This document shows, piece after piece, positions 59,872-64,000 of a DNA stretch of 64,000 bases (positions are counted from its first letter, which is position 1; every line of letters starts with the position of its first letter). This stretch comes from Companilactobacillus ginsenosidimutans. GTDB lineage: Bacteria > Bacillota > Bacilli > Lactobacillales > Lactobacillaceae. The stretch is taken from contig NZ_CP012034.1 of NCBI RefSeq assembly GCF_001050475.1, positions 1,612,001-1,676,000 of the forward strand. The letters are read 5' to 3'. The translations under genes and the position numbers were made by a program. The notes under the pieces were generated by a model. The model saw nothing but the letters and a program-made list of their open reading frames with translations, was not told where the DNA came from and did no database searches.

Positions 59872-60453
59872 CTAAATGGTTTGCCCATTCTTACTTGTGA
59901 CCCACATAATAACCGATAACAATGCAACATCAAACATAACTACCCAAGTCATCATTGGTGGATAAATTGTAAGTGTAATGACCAGGCCGACAAATTTTAT
60001 CAGTATATTCAAGATCATAGCCCAATTAGGTGTCGTAAATAACAATCCAAAATGTAGGTGATGGTTAGCACGGTTAAGCGCCTGAGAAATAGCAATATTA
60101 CAGAAAGTTACTAATAGCACATTAATCCCATATAAGGCTTGGGCAACCGAATTATTAAAATTCGAAGCCATAATACTGGTTGTATATGGAAAAAATGATG
60201 CGAAGAATAACATCAAAAGTGAAAGAATAACAATCGAGCTATTAATCTGCTTTACCTTTTGCCAACCATTATGATGTGACAACCACATTAATCCAATCCA
60301 GAAAAATGATGTAGTGTAGGCAAAATAATTTTCGCGGAGAGCAAAAATTCCAGCCCAACTTACTTGCGTTGGTTTTTCCAATTCCAACACTAATATAGTG
60401 ATTACAATAGCCAATACGGCGTCAGTGAATGCAATGAGTCTCTCTTTGTTCAT
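59872..60453 (-). CDS. TMEM175-like (DUF1211) potassium channel family protein
   Basis: 193-residue membrane protein with about six hydrophobic segments. The N-terminal RLIAFTDAVLAIVITILVLEL matches the conserved TM1 pattern (F-S/T-D-A) that lines the pore in bacterial TMEM175 homologues, which conduct potassium. Activity is inferred from the family. Monocistronic with GAGGGGGTAGATTAT before ATG. Confidence 0.82.
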   Translation of the reverse strand: MNKERLIAFTDAVLAIVITILVLELEKPTQVSWAGIFALRENYFAYTTSFFWIGLMWLSHHNGWQKVKQINSSIVILSLLMLFFASFFPYTTSIMASNFNNSVAQALYGINVLLVTFCNIAISQALNRANHHLHFGLLFTTPNWAMILNILIKFVGLVITLTIYPPMMTWVVMFDVALLSVIMWVTSKNGQTI

Positions 60454-60591
60454 ATAATCTACCCCCTCTAAATTTATAGGATAAATTATACAACGACATA
60501 AAATAATATTTAACTATCCGTCATTTATACGCCTGTGTAGTTCAATATTATTTCCATTTTGAACATCTAGCATTCTTCACTTCCATTAGTC

Positions 60592-60627
60592 TAATCCATG
60601 TAAAATGTGTTAATATTACATAGATTA
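60592..60627. repeat. 36-bp inverted repeat upstream of fic
   Basis: TAATCCATGTAA-N12-TTACATAGATTA, one mismatch. It overlaps the probable fic promoter and ends 12 bases before its ATG. The same arms and spacer length recur downstream at 61690-61725. Probable operator. Confidence 0.8.
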
Positions 60628-60639
60628 GAAGGTGATTCC

Positions 60640-61692
60640 ATGAAGAAATTCGATTACAAAACCCTCAACAATTTCACGATTACGCCTGAGATAACTCAAA
60701 AGCTCATTCAAATTTCTGAATTGAGGGGCAAAATAGAGGCCTCATCACTAGAATCTCACAACGCTATATTAGAGCGTTTAATTGAAGTCGCTAAGATACA
60801 AAGTACCGAGGCATCCAATGGTATAGAGGGAATCCACACTACCGACACCAGATTAAAACAAATAATGGCGAGAAAGGTTATGCCTCGCAATCGGAGTGAA
60901 GAAGAAATTTCCGGTTATCGTGATGTGCTTGATTTAATCCATCAGCAATATACTTATATTCCCGTATCTTCAAATACAATCTTGACCCTCCACAAACATT
61001 TATTCAGTTTCACTGCAAGTAACTGGGGTGGAAAATTTAAAGATATCGACAATCAAATCGTAGAAACATTGCCAGATGGGACTGAAGAAATCCGCTTTGA
61101 TCCACCAAAAGCATTTATGACGCCAACATTAATCAACGATTTATGTTTGGAATTCAATAATGCGATACAAAAAGATCAGATTCCTTCGTTAATACTTTGT
61201 GCAGCATTTGTTTTCGACTTCGTTTCGATTCATCCATTTCGTGATGGCAATGGACGAATATCTCGTTTATTAACCCTTTTAGTGTTATATCAAGCAAACT
61301 ACGGTGTCGGAAGATATATTAGTTTGGAATCATTAATTGAGAAACTTAAACCCCAATATTATCAGGCCCTGGAGGAAAGTTCAGTTGGTTGGAGTGATAA
61401 TACAAATAGTTATTTACCATTCATTAATTACTTCTTAAGTATTATTCTCCAAGCATATAGAGAACTAGATTCACGCATAACACCTACCACAAATAAGTCT
61501 GAAAATCTGGATATTTTAATACTCCAATCATTACAAAATGAACTAAGGCCTTTATCAAAACGAGACCTAATGGCTTATATTCCTCAATACGGTCAATCAT
61601 CTATTGAGCATGCACTAATGAATCTATCGAATAATGGCAAAATTAGAAAAGTTGGCGGCGGTCGATCAACTAAGTATGTACTAGTCATCTAA
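60640..61692 (+). CDS. Fic-family AMP transferase with C-terminal winged helix
   Basis: 350 residues. The Fic motif HPFRDGNGRISR begins at His198. The N-terminal inhibitory motif S-NGI-EG (residues 59-64) classes it as Fic class II, where the glutamate blocks ATP until relieved. The last 60 residues (LQNELRPLSKRDLMAYIP, SSIEHALMNLSNNGKIRKVGGGRSTKYVLV) form a winged helix likely to bind DNA. It may AMPylate a target and regulate its own promoter. Start ATG 60640 follows AAGGTGATTCC. It is flanked by matching inverted repeats; the stop codon lies in the second. Confidence 0.9.
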   Translation: MKKFDYKTLNNFTITPEITQKLIQISELRGKIEASSLESHNAILERLIEVAKIQSTEASNGIEGIHTTDTRLKQIMARKVMPRNRSEEEISGYRDVLDLIHQQYTYIPVSSNTILTLHKHLFSFTASNWGGKFKDIDNQIVETLPDGTEEIRFDPPKAFMTPTLINDLCLEFNNAIQKDQIPSLILCAAFVFDFVSIHPFRDGNGRISRLLTLLVLYQANYGVGRYISLESLIEKLKPQYYQALEESSVGWSDNTNSYLPFINYFLSIILQAYRELDSRITPTTNKSENLDILILQSLQNELRPLSKRDLMAYIPQYGQSSIEHALMNLSNNGKIRKVGGGRSTKYVLVI

Positions 61693-61725
61693 TCTATGTA
61701 AGACAGCCAATTTTTACATAGATTA
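61690..61725. repeat. 36-bp inverted repeat at the end of fic
   Basis: TAATCTATGTAA-N12-TTACATAGATTA, perfect. The first TAA is the fic stop. The arms and the 12-base spacer match the upstream copy, but the spacer sequences differ. It also overlaps the space before the convergent DUF2255 gene end. Confidence 0.82.
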
Positions 61726-61731
61726 AGAAAT

Positions 61732-62121
61732 TTATCTTGGAATAATATTTAACGTAGTGCTTTTTGGACCATCCTGAATCATCGGTGACAAGTATGCACT
61801 GCCAGCGTATTTTTCACGATATGCGTCATCCACTTTATTGATCAAAGAAGGATCAGCAACATCTTTAAAACTAATTTCAAAGTTTGCACTTGCTAAATTC
61901 ATCCGACCTGCTCGCTGTTGTACTGCCGACTGATACCAGCAAGAATTCTGACCGTTCCATGCTCTGACATACAATTTATCATCGACAACCACTGACCAAA
62001 TCCAGGTTGGTGTTCCGTAGGTTTTCCCATCGCTGTAGAATGGCGAAATTCTCATATCATCAGCTGTAGAAAATTTTTTCAATTGCTCGGCACTCCATGA
62101 TTTTTTACTAATTTCACTCAT
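61732..62121 (-). CDS. DUF2255 family protein
   Basis: 129-residue protein with the DUF2255 pattern: WSAEQLKKFSTADDMRISPF, GTPTWIWSVVVDDKLYVRAWNGQNSCWYQSAV. The fold is probably flavin-reductase/split-barrel-like, but function is unknown. It lies 15 bp after the SDR gene and is likely co-transcribed with it under the divergent LysR regulator. Confidence 0.8.
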   Translation of the reverse strand: MSEISKKSWSAEQLKKFSTADDMRISPFYSDGKTYGTPTWIWSVVVDDKLYVRAWNGQNSCWYQSAVQQRAGRMNLASANFEISFKDVADPSLINKVDDAYREKYAGSAYLSPMIQDGPKSTTLNIIPR

Positions 62122-62136
62122 AAAACCACCTCGTTT

Positions 62137-62880
62137 CTACCAAGGCTGGTCTGTTGGTCCGACTGTGAACTCGTTGACGTTGGTATCTTCGGGTTGATCG
62201 ATCGCAAATGCAACAACGTTTGCAATACGATCTGGTCCAATTTCATATTGATTATAAATTTGTTCCATACCCTTGGCTGATTCAGGATCAGTAATTGTAT
62301 CCAACAACTCTGTCTTAATTGCGGCAGGATAAATTGTTGCAGTTCTGATATGTGAATTCTCTTGGGCGGATTCCATTCTGAGTACTTCCATCAAATCTTT
62401 AACTGCCCACTTGGTTGCTCCATAAACAGCTCCACCTGGATATGCTTTCAATCCGGCAACTGAAGATGTGGCAATAACATGACCTGATTTTTGTTCTTTA
62501 AATGTTGGCAAGATTGCGGCGATCCCGTTTAAAACACCTTTGATATTTACATCAACCATACGATTCCACTCATCAGTCTTCAAATCTGACAATGGTGAAT
62601 TTGGCATTAGACCAGCGTTTAAGAACATAACATCGACTTTGCCAAAAGTTGTCTTAGCTATTTTTACTAATGATTCGTTATCATCTGGGTTAACAACATC
62701 AGTTACTTGATAAATTGCTTCTCCACCATCCTGTTTAATCTTGTCAGCCAATTGTTGTAGCTTATCCTCACGACGGGCACCTAATACCAACTTTGCACCC
62801 TTTTTAGCCAACAAAACTGCAGTTGCTGCACCGATACCACTTGAAGCCCCAGTAATAATTACCACTTTATCTTTAATCAT
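62137..62880 (-). CDS. Short-chain dehydrogenase/reductase
   Basis: 247 residues with TGASSGIGAATA at residues 11-22, NAGLMPNSPL, and catalytic YGATKWAVKDL. A classical NADP-dependent SDR; the substrate is unknown. It is divergent from the LysR gene at 62995 and followed by DUF2255. A related SDR follows LysR on the same strand (63906). GAGGAGTAATTAAAT precedes ATG. Confidence 0.88.
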   Translation of the reverse strand: MIKDKVVIITGASSGIGAATAVLLAKKGAKLVLGARREDKLQQLADKIKQDGGEAIYQVTDVVNPDDNESLVKIAKTTFGKVDVMFLNAGLMPNSPLSDLKTDEWNRMVDVNIKGVLNGIAAILPTFKEQKSGHVIATSSVAGLKAYPGGAVYGATKWAVKDLMEVLRMESAQENSHIRTATIYPAAIKTELLDTITDPESAKGMEQIYNQYEIGPDRIANVVAFAIDQPEDTNVNEFTVGPTDQPW

Positions 62881-62926
62881 ATTTAATTACTCCTCTAATA
62901 TTTATCTACAAGAAATAGATTAAAGC

Positions 62927-62955
62927 TTGACGGTATATATGTAAAATGCTTATAT
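62927..62955 (+). promoter_or_regulatory. Promoter of the LysR gene
   Basis: TTGACG (62927-62932) and TTATAT (62950-62955) with a 17-base spacer, about 40 bases before the ATG. The spacer includes the AT-rich symmetric ATATATGTAAAATGCTTATAT, a possible LysR-type site. Confidence 0.6.
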
Positions 62956-62994
62956 TGAATCAAAGACTATACGTTTACGTTATAGGAGAAAATT

Positions 62995-63867
62995 ATGGAA
63001 TTAAGAGTACTCAGATACTTTCAAGCTGTTGTTCGAGAGAAAAATATTAGTCGTGCTGCGGATCAACTTCACGTTTCTCAACCAGCTGTCTCACGTCAGC
63101 TAAGGAGTTTAGAAGAGGAATTAGGAACGACGTTGTTCGAACGTGGTAGTCGCAATATTGAACTCACTAGTAGTGGCGAATATTTCTCAAACCAAGTTGA
63201 TCAGATACTCTCTCTCACTGATAAAACCTTGAAAAATGTACAGAAGAATCAAGATATCACTGGTTCGATTGTAATTGGTGCAGCTGAAACTCGGATTTTC
63301 CTTAATGTCGCTCAAGCAATTAATAATTTGCGGACGACTTATCCTCATATTCAAACGAACATTATTAGCACTGATGCTAACGAGGTCAGACGTAGCTTAA
63401 AATCTGGTGTTTTTGATTTCGGTGTTGTAGTTGAGCCCACAAATAAGGACAACTATGACTTCTTAACTTTGCCTGGTGAAAGTCGTTGGGGATTGCTGGT
63501 GCCTAATATTTCTCCCTTGGCAAAACAAGAGCATCTTTCTCTTGAAGATTTAGAAGATGTAGATTTAATAATATCTCGTCAAACTGTGTCGACTGATTTG
63601 ATTGAGAGTTGGTACGGCAATAGCAAGCCAAAATTAAATATTGTGGCCACTTTTAGCCTAATATACAACGCTGCTCTGATGGTCTCTGCGGGTATCGGAT
63701 ACGCTTTGTGCCTTGATGGAATCATCAACACTAATCAATCCGATTTAACTTTCGTACCGTTATCACCAAGAAAAACATCAGGTGCCAGTCTAGTTTGGAG
63801 CAAAGGAACTCGTCTATCTCCTGCTGCAGAGGCATTCCTAAACCAATTAATAATCGACTTAAAATAA
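62995..63867 (+). CDS. LysR-family transcriptional regulator
   Basis: 290 residues. The N-terminal helix-turn-helix is MELRVLRYFQAVVREKNISRAADQLHVSQPAVSRQLRSLEEELGTTLF; the C-terminal part is the LysR substrate-binding fold (IVIGAAETRIFLNVAQAI..). The effector is unknown. Its divergent neighbour SDR/DUF2255 is the likely target. Ends at a hairpin shared with the partial SDR. Confidence 0.92.
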   Translation: MELRVLRYFQAVVREKNISRAADQLHVSQPAVSRQLRSLEEELGTTLFERGSRNIELTSSGEYFSNQVDQILSLTDKTLKNVQKNQDITGSIVIGAAETRIFLNVAQAINNLRTTYPHIQTNIISTDANEVRRSLKSGVFDFGVVVEPTNKDNYDFLTLPGESRWGLLVPNISPLAKQEHLSLEDLEDVDLIISRQTVSTDLIESWYGNSKPKLNIVATFSLIYNAALMVSAGIGYALCLDGIINTNQSDLTFVPLSPRKTSGASLVWSKGTRLSPAAEAFLNQLIIDLK

Positions 63868-63905
63868 AAAGTCATCATCTTCCCCGCGAAAAATGATGGC
63901 TTTTT
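63866..63905. terminator. Bidirectional terminator after the LysR gene
   Basis: AAAAAGTCATCAT / ATGATGGCTTTTT hairpin with a 14-base loop between convergent genes. Confidence 0.82.
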
Positions 63906-64000
63906 CTATGCTTGTTGCTTTGATGGACGAATCAAGACTTCACTGATTGCTACATTTTCAGGTTGATCAATTGCGTAAACAACTGCATTGGCCACATCAT
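63906..64000 (-). CDS. Short-chain dehydrogenase/reductase, C-terminal fragment
   Basis: Only the last 31 residues lie in the window: DVANAVVYAIDQPENVAISE followed by VLIRPSKQQA and TAG. This matches the end of the SDR at 39006 (DVANAVVYAINTEDTVAINE) closely. The gene starts beyond base 64000. Confidence 0.8.
   Translation of the reverse strand, partial: DVANAVVYAIDQPENVAISEVLIRPSKQQA

Overview
The window looks like chromosomal DNA of a low-GC lactic acid bacterium (Lactobacillaceae). The gene content and family signatures fit a Companilactobacillus-like species, but the species is inferred and not proven. Support comes from AGGAGG-type ribosome binding sites, frequent TTG starts, cre-type catabolite sites, T-box and TPP leaders, SLAP-like surface modules and many lactobacillar transporter families. 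There is no rRNA, tRNA, prophage, IS element or CRISPR array.

Layout. 1-3356 (-): folate operon folB-folK-folE-folC-Ham1/RdgB-like gene (partial). 3532-4866 (+): two tandem histidine phosphatases. 4974-11981: L-fucose catabolism (fucR, then fucI-fucK-transporter-fucU on -, with fucA divergent on +), with FucR-like operators and a cre site. 12741-14435: a PEPCK/HprK-fold protein. 14587-15378: secreted alpha/beta hydrolase. 15702-17912 (-): tex. 18398-21256 (-): secreted, domain-permuted GH3 beta-glucosidase under cre control. 21436-23757 (-): Nudix hydrolase, unknown protein and a low-complexity surface protein. 24280-25215 (-): Abi_2 defence protein. 25438-27070 (-): T-box-controlled NhaC-type transporter. 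27140-30023 (-): glnQHMP-like ABC importer. 30582-32498 (-): large surface protein. 32724-35271 (-): BceAB-type ABC exporter. 35505-36947 (+): APC permease. 37411-38455 (+): ogt-adaA alkylation repair. 38503-43546: thioesterase, SDR/HxlR pair, TauE, oxidoreductase, small membrane proteins and orphan antitoxin-like genes. 43679-45188 (+): hflX with a leader peptide. 45329-50928 (+): oppABCDF. 51345-53502 (+): TPP riboswitch and thiW-thiM-thiE. 53563-55574 (-): DarTG-like toxin-antitoxin. 55730-57599 (-): kinase, ECF S-component and TIGR01440 operon, divergent from a PdxR/MocR regulator. 59158-59695 (-): RelB/DinJ antitoxin with a frameshifted YoeB toxin. 59872-61692: TMEM175-like channel and a Fic protein between twin inverted repeats. 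61732-64000: DUF2255, SDR, LysR and a partial SDR.

The strongest unexplained signal is a family of about 145-160 bp imperfect palindromes in intergenic DNA (12381, 18185, 36970, 50955, and a diverged member at 43730). All five carry a hairpin of exactly 35 nt with the same geometry (7 bp, 1x1 position, 6 bp, 7-nt loop), while the stem sequences differ completely and pairing is kept. Other leads are an MRLR-containing leader peptide upstream of hflX (the arrest motif of the macrolide-sensing ErmD leader), identical-geometry 36-bp inverted repeats at both ends of the fic gene, and equal -58 placement of the FucR-like operators at two divergently arranged fuc promoters.
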